From Acridotheres tristis (Eukaryota; Chordata; Aves; Passeriformes; Sturnidae), in contig CM072893.1 in NCBI GenBank assembly GCA_037013685.1, positions 16,456,736 to 16,520,735 on the forward strand: a stretch of 64,000 nt of DNA, in the 5' to 3' direction. Numbering within the stretch: the first letter of the stretch is position 1; every line of letters starts with the position of its first letter. The notes under the pieces are model-generated. The model did no database searches, was not told where the DNA came from, and saw only the letters and a program-made list of their open reading frames with translations. Below, one piece after another: positions 1 through 11,848 of the stretch. A program made the translations under genes and the position numbers.

Positions 1-894
1 CAGGTGCCCAAATCACTGGCTGTCATTAGAAGAGGTGTGGGGGAGCTGAAGACTCGGGGCAGAGGCACTTTCCTCACTGAGCAACTGCCCAACAGGGGCT
101 GGGGGAGCTGCCCTGCCCTTCCAGGGACAGCTGCAGCTGGCAGGGGGAGTCAGCTCCCAAACCCACCCTACCACAAACTGACTCCAGGATTCAGCAACAA
201 CCGAAGGAAAGGAGTGGCTAATCCCCTCCCTAACACTGCCTGATGCATCTCACACTCCCTTTTTCTCTCTAGGAAGTGGAACTGCAAGATAATCTGAGTA
301 TTTCCTTTTGCTTCTGATCTTTGCCCTGGAGAAACTTGTTACCCATTCCCTGGGGCTGTCCAAGTCACCATCTGGCCTCAGAAACACAACAGCAAACACA
401 GTCCAGTGTTCCAGCCTAAAACTAATTTGCTTTCTTTCCCCACTTGACAGCTGAATAAATACTTTGTCCTCACCATTTGAAAAGGGGAGCTGCAGCAAAG
501 GGGTTTTGTCCACTGCAGCTACAAGCATCAGCCTTGTCTCCAAATTAAGCCTGAACAAGTGGCTCAAAGTGAACACATTTATTCCACAAATGTAACCCCT
601 TTCTGTTCAGAATCAACCACGAGCAGTTTACAACATGTAATTTATTTGGTTTTTGCTATTGTCCAACAAGCCATTTTGGCAACTGATAGTTCCCTGGACC
701 TTCCAGACATTTTTCTGAGCAGTAGAAGCAACTTTTATTTTGTGGATACAGCAACATTCCTGCTTGAAAGCAGAGAGCCTGAGGGTCAAGACAACCCAGC
801 CAGTCTTTCAGAGTGACCATCCTGCATTGACTGCTCTCAGAGCTTATTAGACCCTACTCTTTCATGGACTGTTTCTACCTCCAAATCATTTGCC

Positions 895-1165
895 TAAAAC
901 ACTCTTAGAAATGACAAGGCAGCTTATGCAATTGAGGCAAATGCAATTTTTCATTTGAGCAAATATTCAAGGAAATTAGGCATTTGCCCAGCTCTGAAGC
1001 ACAAATGCATGATTTAGTCAATTCCACAGTTATTGGCCAAGCACTGTCGAATTTTACAATTAGGGTAATGGATTTAACTTTCAATGTAATTTCCATATGG
1101 ATAAACTGATCTCCTCAAGTACATTTGCCCATGTGTTCCCTTCATCACAGTTAATTAATATAAAG
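895..1165. promoter_or_regulatory. Candidate conserved non-coding element in TLL2 intron 3
   Basis: The stretch is AT-rich and non-repetitive. It contains repeated ATTTG/CAAAT words, an AAATGCAT near 1003-1010, TTATTGG (an inverted CCAAT), GGTAATGGATTTAA near 1064-1077, and TTAATTAAT at 1151-1159. Such clusters are typical of developmental enhancers, but there is no direct evidence of conservation here. Confidence 0.25.
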
Positions 1166-1610
1166 CTATTTAATAACCTCCACTTAAACACAAAAGACCA
1201 TTCAGACTCTTCTGGCATCAGTAAAAGGAACAGCCTCCAAATGTGATACACCAGCTGTAGACGAGAGCAAAAGAAAATTTAATTAAGAGCTATCAAGAGC
1301 ACGACAGTTGCAAACAGAAATCAGATGTTATAAATGCTCCTACATGGTGATTACCCCAGCTCCTCAAAGGGTTAATAGTGTCAACCAGTACCAGCTTCCA
1401 GGTGCTTTAGATGTGCCCAGGAGACCTTTGAGGATGGGGAAAGAAGTGGGGCTGGGAGCCAAAACCTGGCAAAGTTAAGCAGGGAACAGCAGGGATTCGG
1501 CATCATCTGTGCAGGAGCACTGCAGCAGCTATGCCCAAAGCTGATGGTGGCACCAGGCTGAATAGGAGGAAACTACAGAAACAGACTGTTTGGAAGCAGC
1601 TTCAACCATG

Positions 1611-1720
1611 GCATCAATGGATAGTTTCTGCAGATGATTTTTAAATAATGTTAATTGCTCATTAACAAAATCTTTGCTATTTAATTTCTGAAGCGCAGCA
1701 TTTGACAAGAGTGATTCTGA
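1611..1720. promoter_or_regulatory. Candidate regulatory element with paired GTTAAT half-sites
   Basis: At 1650-1666 the sequence reads GTTAAT, five bases, then ATTAAC: a perfect inverted repeat of 6-bp half-sites. HNF1/POU-homeodomain sites use the same half-site, but with a 1-bp spacer rather than 5. Flanking words (TTTAAATAATG, CTATTTAATTTC) are also homeodomain-like. The function is inferred. Confidence 0.22.
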
Positions 1721-3289
1721 GTTACTTGCCTTCCTGGATGATTTCTGAAAGAAGCATATGAATTGTGACTCACAAGATAAGCACAGCTAAAGTTTCCAGT
1801 AAGAACGAGTGAGTGGCAGAGTTTTAAATAGCTGGGGATTTTTGTTACAATGGAGAAAGCTTTATTGCTTGGATGGATTCATGTGAGCAATATTGCAGAG
1901 TTCATAAAACCACTGAAAAAAACCTGTAAGGCTGAACACTGACTGCACAGCAAAAATCAAACCACTTATTTTGACAGGTGGAAGGCCACCATCCAGAAAA
2001 CTTGATTTCAGGGAACAGTGCATTTACAAAACAAACTTTGTGGTGCATGTGACTAGCTGCCACTGGAACTTAGACAAGAGGAAAAAGAGCATGTTAGCCC
2101 ACAGGAAATGTGGAGCAAGTAACAGGGATGTGTCATTCAGGTTGTGCTCTGCCCATTCAGGTGTACTCAGCATCTATTGCTTGGGACTGTCTTCACCTGC
2201 CCTGCAGAACCTTTATCACAAGCAAAGGGGAAAAAGAAGATAGATTTCATTTCTCTGTTTGTCATAGGTCTGGAACACCACAGCCAAGTGTGTAAAGGCA
2301 TACTGCAAGCCCACTAGTCTCATGTGGTTTCAAAGCAATGTGCCATACTGGAAAGACATTGATTGAAAGAAAATCAGAGCCTATGTATCTGTTGGTGGGA
2401 TAGGTTGAGTAAAGACTCCAGCATCTCTTGTTGCTACTCAGGCAGATCACAAGCAGCACTCACTGCACAGGAAGGCACTGCACAGCCCCTGGGAACTGGC
2501 AGATGTGGCCAACAATCTGACTTCCCCACTCCTGACAGCTGTGCTGTCCTGACCCAGGTTTTCTTCTCCAACCCTACAAGGGAGATCTGTTCCCTTTGCA
2601 CATATACACACTCCGTGCTTTGGCATCTTGACTTCATCACCTTCCTTCCTCTCCTACCATCAAGCACCAGACTGGCAGATTCTAGTTCTGTGACTAGAAA
2701 AAGTGCATCCCTAAGATGAGAAAAATCTCTCTCAGTAATTTCCAGAAAAGACTTCAAGTTGTCACTCAGAAACCCTTAAAGAAAAGCATTTGAAAAATAT
2801 CAAACCTAAAGATAGGCATTTTCTAGTGGAAGACTCTTGACTACATGGGAAATTAGAAGGTTCACCAGCTAAGGGTATGTGATTTCTAGACAGTTATCTT
2901 TATGCTGGAGAAAATCAGGCAAGTCTGAGAAGGTTGCAATAGAACTGTAAGACTCTGGGCTGGGAGAAAAGAAGTACAGTATCTTCTTTTCTGCAAAGAG
3001 ATCATGGGCTTATTGCAGAGAAGTATAGATTTGGGATGGGGTAACTCAGAAAAGCAGAGCAAACAAGAACACTCTCAGCCCTAGAGGATTTACTCAGTTC
3101 TTCCAATGGGGAGCTCCTGCTTTACCTTAGCAAACTACAGAACTGTGGGAAATTCATTTCATGGTTGTCTGCTCTGGTAAAACCCCTGCTTGAATCGACT
3201 CACAAAGGTAAATATTTGGGCTACTCACAGGAAAATCATTTGGCACAGCTAACCAAACCTCAGCATCAGGCCAGCCTCTAGGCACCTAC

Positions 3290-3369
3290 CTTTCCACTCT
3301 TGAGGCTCCTCTTCCTGTTAAGAATGTGCCTGGATTGCAAAGAGACATCCCCAGAGTGCACGTCACGTG
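3290..3369 (-). CDS. TLL2: TLL2 probable coding exon 3: basic, variable propeptide segment
   Basis: Eighty bases lie between a good acceptor (pyrimidine-rich TTTCAGTTTTCCACAG ending at 3370) and a good donor (AAAG|GTAGGT at 3289). The exon starts in the phase left by exon 2, so the split codon becomes Ala, followed by 26 residues starting RDVHSGDVSLQSRHILNRKR and ending in lysine with phase 0. The segment is basic, with an RKR at about residues 106-108 of the precursor. This is the part of the propeptide that varies most among BMP1, TLL1 and TLL2, so I cannot confirm it by recognised similarity. The support is splice sites, matching phase and open frame. No later exon (end of propeptide, astacin domain) is visible from 1 to 3289. 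Confidence 0.58.
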
Positions 3370-6300
3370 CTGTGGAAAACTGAAAGGAGGCATGCAGACA
3401 GCTGGACAGAGCCCTCAGACAGGTCTGCTGGAACAAAGATACTCCTCTACTCACACAGGAGGAAGCAACCTTCACTAAAGATCTCCCAGGGAAAGAGCAG
3501 ACCCCTGCAGAGAGTTCACAGATGTGGGTTATGTTACAGCATTGTACATGGTTACTTGCACTGCTCCTGGCCAATTACGACCAATACAGCTCAGGTTAAG
3601 TTAGCACAACTCATAGACTTGCTCTAAGCCTAAATGAATTAAAGGCTGGGCTCCAAGCAGCCCTAAAGGACTCTGGTTCTGTGCAATCCAGCAATGCTTA
3701 AGTCCACTCCTTCTACCCTGAACCAAGTGACATTATAGTAGAGCACCAAGCATGAGTTACAAGGGGAAAAAACAGCTGAGTTTGGCAAGCATGTGTCAAG
3801 TCAGCTGAATTTAACAGTCTTGCTTTCAAATCCATAAATCAGATCTTTCCTGGAATCTCAGTTAGTCACGGTCTAAATCCCTGGATTTTGCAGTCTTCTA
3901 GAAGTATATTTTGCACTAAGTTAAATTTCACTAGAAACACATGAGTAGCATTCAAGAAGACTCTGAAGTAATGTGCAGCACTACTACTGGCCACAGCCCC
4001 TACAGTGAGAAAGCTCTCACGAAGTGGAACAGCCAGAACCCTGCCTGTGACTGCCACCAGTACCTTGAGTATTCCACTGGAGGAGTCTTGCTCTCCACCC
4101 GAAGTTAAGCAGCACAACTCTCAGCAGGAGAACTGCACTCCAGCAGCATGTCCAGCAAGTAAAGCCAGCTTACATGAGAATCAATGCCTTTCCTCAAAAA
4201 TTCAACCAGAGACAACAACTATGAGCATCTTAAAACAAGAACAAGCAAAGCATCCTGCTGCAGATAGGACCTTGTGCAGATGTGGTGAGGCAGCAATGTA
4301 GCTGCCTGTATCTTCACAGCAAATTCAAAAAGAGCAGAGCTGCTGCCAGTGAATGAGGTCCCTGCTCTTAAGACAGGGTTTAATGCAGAATTCCTGTCTG
4401 CCTCATTTGTCAGAGAATTACTTTCATGAATTTGCTGTCAGAGCCTCCAGTCACTGACAGCACTCTCTGTCTCTCCTGATTTCAAATATATCCTTCTCCT
4501 AGCTGCACTGTTATCTGAAGCAATACTCTAGCTAGAAAAGGTGCTCTTTGAATTTCTTCTGCCAGTCATTTGTGGCAGAGTGAAAGGCTCATCACGGCCT
4601 TCAAGCCATGAGCCTGAAGACTTCTCAGGATGAGAGGCAAAGAAAACTTGTTTTGACTGTTCTTGAAAAGCATTCTTGGCGACAGTGGGATATGGAGTCG
4701 GCTTCTTAGCAGCAAGCCCAGCACAGCATGGCATCAGTGAGGGCAGCCAGACTCCCTCGGTTTCTGATCTGCTGCTGCCAAACCCTGAAGAGACAAACTT
4801 TCCCTTCTTACTCACAGAGGTGCCTTTCAGGACTCGAAACTGTCTCTGTGATACACAAATCAGGTAAAGGCGTAACGTATCAGAAAAGTCCTCATAATCC
4901 CTAAAATGTCCATAAAAGCTTAAATCAAGGCAGTTAGTATTAAACAGGCACATACCTCTAAAAGGCATGACAAGAAACAAGTTCTTCTTCCTCTCCTCTG
5001 TGGCTAGTGCTTCAGCAGATAATCACCTTGTACCAGTGGACTCATGTGGGTCCAAAACAGAGGTGACACTGTGAAATCTCACAGCCTGCCTGTGGATTCT
5101 CTTTTTTCCCATTGCAGCAGATAAATCATCAAAGCTTTCAGTCAAATTTCTTCTAAACTAAATTATATTGTAAAGGCAAATATTTTCACTAAAGTTAATT
5201 AAAAAAAAAAGATAAACTTGTAAAACTGCAAGCTTTTTGAAAAATCTTTCATCAAAGTGATTAGGAGTTGTGATGCACGGGCTTGCTGAACTAGCACTCA
5301 CTGGCAGATCCCCAGGTAACAGATCCATTTCATTATGTTCTGAACCATTACTGTCTCTCTACAGGTCCAAATCCTAAGGGTATCCATTTCAACACCACTG
5401 CATGAGAACACCTGATTTTCATAGTAAACATAACATCTAAACTCGATCCCACAGAAACAGAGATAGGGAGGCAGCTACGACCTGCATTTTAACAATATGC
5501 CTCATTGTTTGCTCCTTCTCTAGCTGGAAAACATTTTTAAGGAAGAGGAGAAATTCCTTGTTTGGCAGATTTTATATGGATTACAGATGGTGATAGCAGT
5601 GTGAGCAGGTAACGTGGAGGCCATAGTTTGGTTTGCAAAACTTCTTACAATATAAAGCAACAAACAAAAACATCACAAGCAAGTCTCTGAGTTTAGGACT
5701 TAGGTTCAAAGGAGAACAGCCAATGAGGGGGGGAAAAAAAAATCCTGATTTAGAAAATTAGAAAAATCTTATCTCAACTCAAAGAAAGGTGAAATGTTCA
5801 ACTTTAAACAGATCTTTTGCCAGATCACTGATTAGAATAAAACTCGGTTTCAGGTAAAACAGAGCAGAGGTTGAGAGACCTGTGGAAAGGAGCCCAGAAG
5901 TCATGTAATGATCACAATCTAAAATTGGGTTGGAGGACAGCACTTTGGGAACAACTTTCAGGGAAATCATGGAAGGGTCATGTTGGTAGCTCTGAGCCCC
6001 CTTGGTAGAGCACATCTCCTGGCATTCACTCACAGTTAATCTGCACTGCATGCAAATACCCTCCACTAAGTCCCACAGCTCAGAGCTTTAACCAAGTCAG
6101 TGCAGATCAACATGCAGACTTCTAACAACTACTTGGATTAAATGGGTTTCACTCAGCCACAGCTACCACCATGCCTGCCTTTCCCTCAACAGGGCCTGAA
6201 GAAAACTCCACTTGTGTAAATGCACCAGGGAAGGATGTTTGTACACAAGATTTCTACTGAAAACCTACTGCAGTTTTCAGATGCTTGACCTGATAAATAC

Positions 6301-9138
6301 TCTTCCTGATAAATTTTTAGGAAGGAAGCTCCTTTGGAGCAGATGAGACTGCTCACATGAGTAAGGACTATCAGGTCATAGGCTGCACTCCAGAAAGCTT
6401 TAAGCACATAACAGAAGTGATGCCATTCCCTGTGTAATGTCAGCTCCCAATGTGACCACTAACAAAAGAACCTGGGTATACTGGACAGAGAAATTCAGAC
6501 AAAGCCAAAGAGGAATATCATTGCTGGAGCACTGAAGTAAGGTACCAAATCCACATGAGCAGTTTCTGAGGGGATTGCCAGAGAGCTCTGAGCCAGCATT
6601 CCTCAGAGGGAAGGAACCATGATCCTGCTCTGTGACTTTACCAAGGAGACAATGCTATTTGCTCCTTTGCTTTCAGATACTAGGAATAAAACACTAACTC
6701 AAATATTTGCTGAGAAAATGCTTGGAAACACTGAACTTCAAGGCATTCTACTCTCAAGCAGGATCACAAATCTTTAGTTTCTGAAACATGACCACGGTGT
6801 TTCTGCAAGCAGGAAATTAATGGAGAAAACAAGCCTAAAGCACACTCGTGCTGTGAAATTAAGCTCAGGACAGAAATCCGTGGCAGAATCCAAGCAGTTG
6901 TCTGATTCCCTGCCCCTCTCTCTCAAGGACCCAGAGTACCTACCTATCTTCTAGACAATGACAAGCTGTACATGTCACTGGATCCAGAGGACCATGTGTC
7001 ACATCACTCCTAAGTACATGGGAACCTCAAATCTTCCTGCAGAGCCTGACAGCTGCAGATGCTCCACACAAGCTATTAGGGTACACACCTATAAACAGCC
7101 CAGCACTGTCAAATGGCACCATTTTCCTTTCTCCTTCCAGCTGAACTGCATTTTCTGGGAACAAGGGAACAACATCAGGCAAGAAGAATGCCTGACCTAA
7201 TAACAGGTTCAGAACTGCAGCTCCTAGAGAGGAAGAGCCTGTGTGTCTGTATATAGGTATTAAGTACTTCCTCCACTATACAACTAATCCGATTAACAGC
7301 TTTAGGAGACTCTGAAATGTTATAATTCAAGAGGTTCCATTCATAAAGGGTCTTAGGCTGTTTCTGTACAGAGGTTGCATTCTTCCCACTGGAAATAAAG
7401 CAAGGAGTAGGATTTTCTCCCAGGGAAGAATGGAGCCCAATCCCCATCATGCTGAAGTAGGCCACCCTCTTACAACTCACATGGGTGTCAAACAAGCCTC
7501 ACAAGAGAAAAATCAACCCTTCCTACCCTGCAGAGAGCCCCTCACAGGGCAGGTGACCACAGAGATCCCTCTGTGTGTGCTCTGCAGAAAGCATCACAGT
7601 CACAGGGGCTGCCCATTTGTCAACTGCACTCCCAGGGGGACAAATGAAACCTTCTAGAGATGAGGACAAGGGAAAGTGAGTGAGGTGACATCTCCATTCA
7701 CCCAAGGCAAAGCATTGTATGATGCACCAGTAAAAAGTGCAATGAAGAGACTGGTTCAACCACACTACATGAGCCATGGCTGTAAGAGAGCAGTGCCAGC
7801 ATTACATGATACAGATGTGAGTTATAAAATACAGTTCATTTTCCAGATGGCACGAGTCTGGCACCAGTGCCAAGCAAAAGAAATGTGCCAGACACAATAA
7901 CAAAAAAAAGTTACCAGAGAAAATGGATACATTCAAACATCATCTGACTTTGCTTTCCCAGTAGTGTCCTCATCTAACTTCAAGAATCAACAAAGGGATG
8001 TGAAAGAGATTAATGCTGCCTCTCCCACTTACTTCTCATTTTCTAATAAATCTTCTGCTCCTAATAACCCACCACCTAAGAATGTGTGACAGCCAAAAGC
8101 ACGATATGAATGGGCTAAGTGACAAGGCAATGTAGGACAATGGCATTACCAGGGAGCTACCCATAATCTGAAGCCCTTCTCTATCAAGAATTCAGCTACA
8201 CTGACAATTAAATATGCCTGTGTTGGATATGCTGTTTTTCACACTCATCCCAATAGGAAGCTGGACCACTCACTCCCAGAATCAAATCTACATGGTACTT
8301 AGATGCTCTGAAGCCAAAACTAGGCAAGAGGTTTTTGCCTCTCAAGTGATTTTTGCCTCTACCCACCCTCTCATCCTACTTGCTAACCTAGAGGCAGAAC
8401 AGCAAAGAAAAGCAGAAGTTGGTTTTGACCTTCTTTGTCTCCAGTCCCTCTGGTACCTCTCAGAGCTCACACTTACAGCTATTTTTCTCTTGCAGCATCA
8501 AGTGAACTAGAGGGGGAAAGACTGTGGGGAGCCCTCTGAACCAGCTGCAGTGTTTCAGAGACTCTTAGAGCTGGAGTCCAGTCAGAGCTCCTGAGTCAAG
8601 AAACACGTTTGGTCTGGCATGACACTGAGCATACATTAAGAGTTGCATAGGGGGACAAAATGAGCACAGGCTTTACAGGAAATCAACACAATTGTTAACA
8701 TATTTTGATTAGAATATGACTTCTAGGGCAGTCTGTATGCTTGACTGCAATGGGTTTTACTAGGCAGACAGCTGAAAAAATGTGTCATCCCATTAAGATC
8801 ATATAGTAAAAGAAAAAGGGGCACAATAAGAGTCAGAACTCCTCACAAACTGAGTGGCTCAACTGCAAACACACGTCCTTCCAAATTAGCAAAAAGGTAT
8901 TTCATCATAGAAAGAGACTAGTGCTATAAATCTGAAAATCTCCCTCAGACAAGATAGGATTTGGCTACATCAAATTGTTAAATAAAAAACAAGTCACAAA
9001 GTTCAGAGTTGGATCCCACCCTCGGTGCCATAACTAACCCTGGCTGTGGGAACAGTATGACGAGTGAAATGGAAACCCCCCTTCCCTAAGGACAAAAGCA
9101 GGTGAAAGAAGGCATCCCCACCCCAGGGCTGCCCTTAC
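3370..9138 (-). other. TLL2 intron 2, non-coding
   Basis: The interval of about 5.8 kb between exon 2 and the probable exon 3 has no recognisable gene, tRNA or intact transposon on either strand. It contains a G7A9 tract near 5727-5742 and short A runs. A 150-codon minus-strand frame at 4528-4980 has no recognised domain and no supporting splice context, and is not annotated as a gene. Confidence 0.75.
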
Positions 9139-9249
9139 CTGAAGTGTGTCTTGCGTTGCCATCTGAGAGCTTTGTTAAGTCAACAGTTCTGTCTATTTGA
9201 AACAACTTCAGATCATCTTCATCTAAAGCGATATCTCCCCAAAAGGCAG
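9139..9249 (-). CDS. TLL2: TLL2 coding exon 2: conserved N-terminal propeptide
   Basis: The 111-base exon is bounded by an acceptor CTCTCCAG at 9250 and a donor G|GTAAGG at 9138. Translated in the phase set by exon 1 it gives 36 whole residues, beginning [20 protein letters not shown] and ending ARHTS, plus split codons at both ends. The [11 protein letters not shown] pattern is the signature of the tolloid propeptide start, and DEDDLKLF agrees with TLL2 as I recall it. The QIDRTVDLT stretch also resembles TLL1, so paralogue choice partly depends on synteny. The propeptide keeps the astacin protease latent until furin-type cleavage in the secretory pathway. Phase 1 at both ends makes the exon symmetric, so skipping it would keep the reading frame. 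Confidence 0.93.
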
Positions 9250-11810
9250 CTGGAGAGAAACAAAGTGCAATTAGTTTAGTTTTTATTTTGGAAGGAAGGT
9301 ACAGTTCCCATCTGGCTTGTATCGTACCTAAAAGGCAATGACTTCATGGACCAGAAAAGGCCAAAGGCTGCTGCAGTTCTCAAAGTAGAAACAGTGGACA
9401 TCAGTGGAGGCCAAGTGACAGCATGTACATGAAGTCACAGCACAGATCCACCAGAATGAGATGATTAGCTAGGATTCCTTGTGCCACTCATTCCTATAGG
9501 TGTGACTCTCAACGAGGTGGTGTTCACTCCTCATTAAAGCTTGCATGAGGCAACCACCAGCATTGTCCTAGTTCCTGTGAAGGAACCAGGTAAGTCACAG
9601 CTCAGATCCTTACTGAGATGTTGCACTGCACCATCTCCAGGTGAGCAATGCATGTGTAAGACTGGAGGACAGCACTGAAGCACTTGAGCTCAGCAGTGTA
9701 TACCTAAAGGCTGCAGGCTTCAGACACATTGCATTGGTCCCAATCCAACCTGAAAGGCAACCTACCATTTCCACTTCACTAGAGAAACACCAGTTACTTG
9801 TCCCCTTGTGGATCAGTTCACTAGATTTAAGTTTACAGAGTTTTCGATTTTGTAAAAACCTTTGAATTTCAGTCAAAAGTCAGCAAAAGATGGATCACTT
9901 GACATTCACAGCTCAGAGAAACAGACTAGAAACCATTTGAGTAGAAAAAATTATACCCCTGGAGTATCCTGGCTGAGTTGATCCTGCACAGTGTATGGAT
10001 ACCATTTTGAGAATTTGAACAAAGTAAACACAGGTGATGAGGCAGTTGACCAAGCCTAGCACATCTTTCAGAGATAAACAGATTACAAACAGCTCTTAAA
10101 ACTCATACAAGAAGCCTGTATAGGGTGATGAAAAATAAGAAAAAAACAGAGCAAATTAATTAATGATGTAGTTGAAGAGAACTTGGTCAGACAGACAAGG
10201 AACAATGCTAAGGCACTGTCTGCAACAATGACCAGATTTGATGAAATTTCTTTTTACTTCTCTTGTTAAGTCAACATTTACATTACTTAAGGGGAAAAAA
10301 CATCCCATTGCTACACTAGTAACATAACTGATCAAAACACGTTAGGCCTGATCAACCAATGTACTTTACAATCATCTCACTTTCACTGCCAAGACCAAAT
10401 GGAACATGGACCTTTGCCTGAATATCAGAAACTTGCAATCAGATCTGTGGCAATTGAATTAAGAAAGGTTAACTCGAAGTTTCCTCTGACACAACATGGT
10501 ACTGGTTCTGATGCAGCACTCGATTCCTCTATTCTGCATCTCAGCATCTCAGTCAGCACAACAGCATTTGCCAATGTCCCTGGTCTGGGATGTGGGCATG
10601 GAAAGAGATCTTTGCTTGCTGCTGTCTGCTACAAGCAGCAGAGCCCTGGCATGAGCAGAGGGTGACTCTGCTGCTTTTCCCTGGGAAAAAGCTGTCTCCT
10701 CTGTTTACCTGGCCATGGTAGCCTCAAGAGGCTGGCTCCAGCTTTTTGGTCTCTTTAAAATTGCTACCAAAACCCAGGTCCAGAAGAGGACATAGTTAAT
10801 GCAGAAAAATCTATACACAGAATAACATCATTAATAATTAGAGTAGACCCTCCATTTGCTACACAAACACAGAACTCTGTCTCTCTCCAACTTCTAGGCA
10901 ACCCAAGCTGTCATTGAGAACAGAGAACACAAAACACTGGCACATCCCCACCAGGTAACAAGTCTACCAGTGCAGCCAAACATCCCAAGTTGATTGGGAT
11001 GAAAGTGGAAGAAAGCAGTGACATAGGTTCCCATGACTGCAATTTGAGGAAAAGACATTTTATCCATCCACAGAAATTACCTGCCCAGAACAACGTGGCA
11101 GTCAAGAGGCAGAGATGTAAATAGCATCCCATGCCATCCAAACATCTTCCCCAGCCACACTGGGTAAGTCATTACTGTGCTGGCCACCTGCCACCAGCAT
11201 TCCCCTTGTCAAACCTCCTGTCCCAACCAATTGCCACCACCCTGGGCTCTCAGTGGCTCTTTTCCACCAGTTCCACACAGTATGTTTCTCAGGCTAAGGT
11301 AATCCATGCCAGAACAGCTTTCAGGGCAAGCCTGCAGACTGGATTTACACCAATGGAATTGTTGGGGTAATAGAAGGCAGCAGTTTTCTCCCAGTTCTAG
11401 CAAAGGGATCTCTTTCTGTTACAAAGTCATACATCATCCTGAAAGACAACCCACTACAAAAGAAGAATTTCCCTAGCATTTATTTCCAGCTCTCTGCAGT
11501 CTCAGCGTGCTCCAAGGGAACCATGATTTATCACAGTCCCCAATCAGCTGAACAATTTTCCTTGCTGGAAGTCCCAGCTGAGAATGCTACACTGCAACTT
11601 CTCCTGTGCTGTCAAAGGCCCATTCCTAAAGACATGTAAGCCTGAAAACCTGCCTCCACCCAGAAGAAGCCATCCCACAGGAAAGCCCAAGTACTTTATT
11701 TTAAAGGGTCACAAGTTCAGAGACTGCTGGCAAATGAAGCATCTCAAACCATCCCTTCTGGTTTCTTTTACTTTTTTAATTTAATGTGGGAGGATTTCCA
11801 AAAAATAAAA

Positions 11811-11848
11811 GGGAAAAAAAAAAGAAAAAAAACAAACAAAAAATATAA
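11811..11848. repeat. A-rich low-complexity tract
   Basis: A run of adenines broken by single G, C or T bases follows AAAATAAAAGGG. No coding retrocopy can be recognised upstream of it. Confidence 0.6.

Larger units (their letters stand above)
1..3289 (-). other. TLL2 intron 3 (part), non-coding
   Basis: If exon 3 is right, this is the start of intron 3. I see no exon for the remaining propeptide or the astacin domain on the minus strand, and no gene on the plus strand. Two AT-rich patches, near 900-1165 and 1611-1720, are dense in homeodomain- and octamer-like motifs and are treated as candidate regulatory elements. The rest is ordinary intron. Confidence 0.6.

Noticed and set aside
106..576. 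Search for the TLL2 astacin-domain exon (zinc-binding HExxH or the IWPGGVIPY-type start) at the left edge
   Set aside because: No such motif in any minus-strand frame from 1 to 3289; the exon must lie beyond the window.
4528..4980. 150-codon minus-strand frame in TLL2 intron 2, considered as an alternative propeptide exon
   Set aside because: The residues do not resemble a tolloid propeptide, and no acceptor/donor pair in the required phase was evident.
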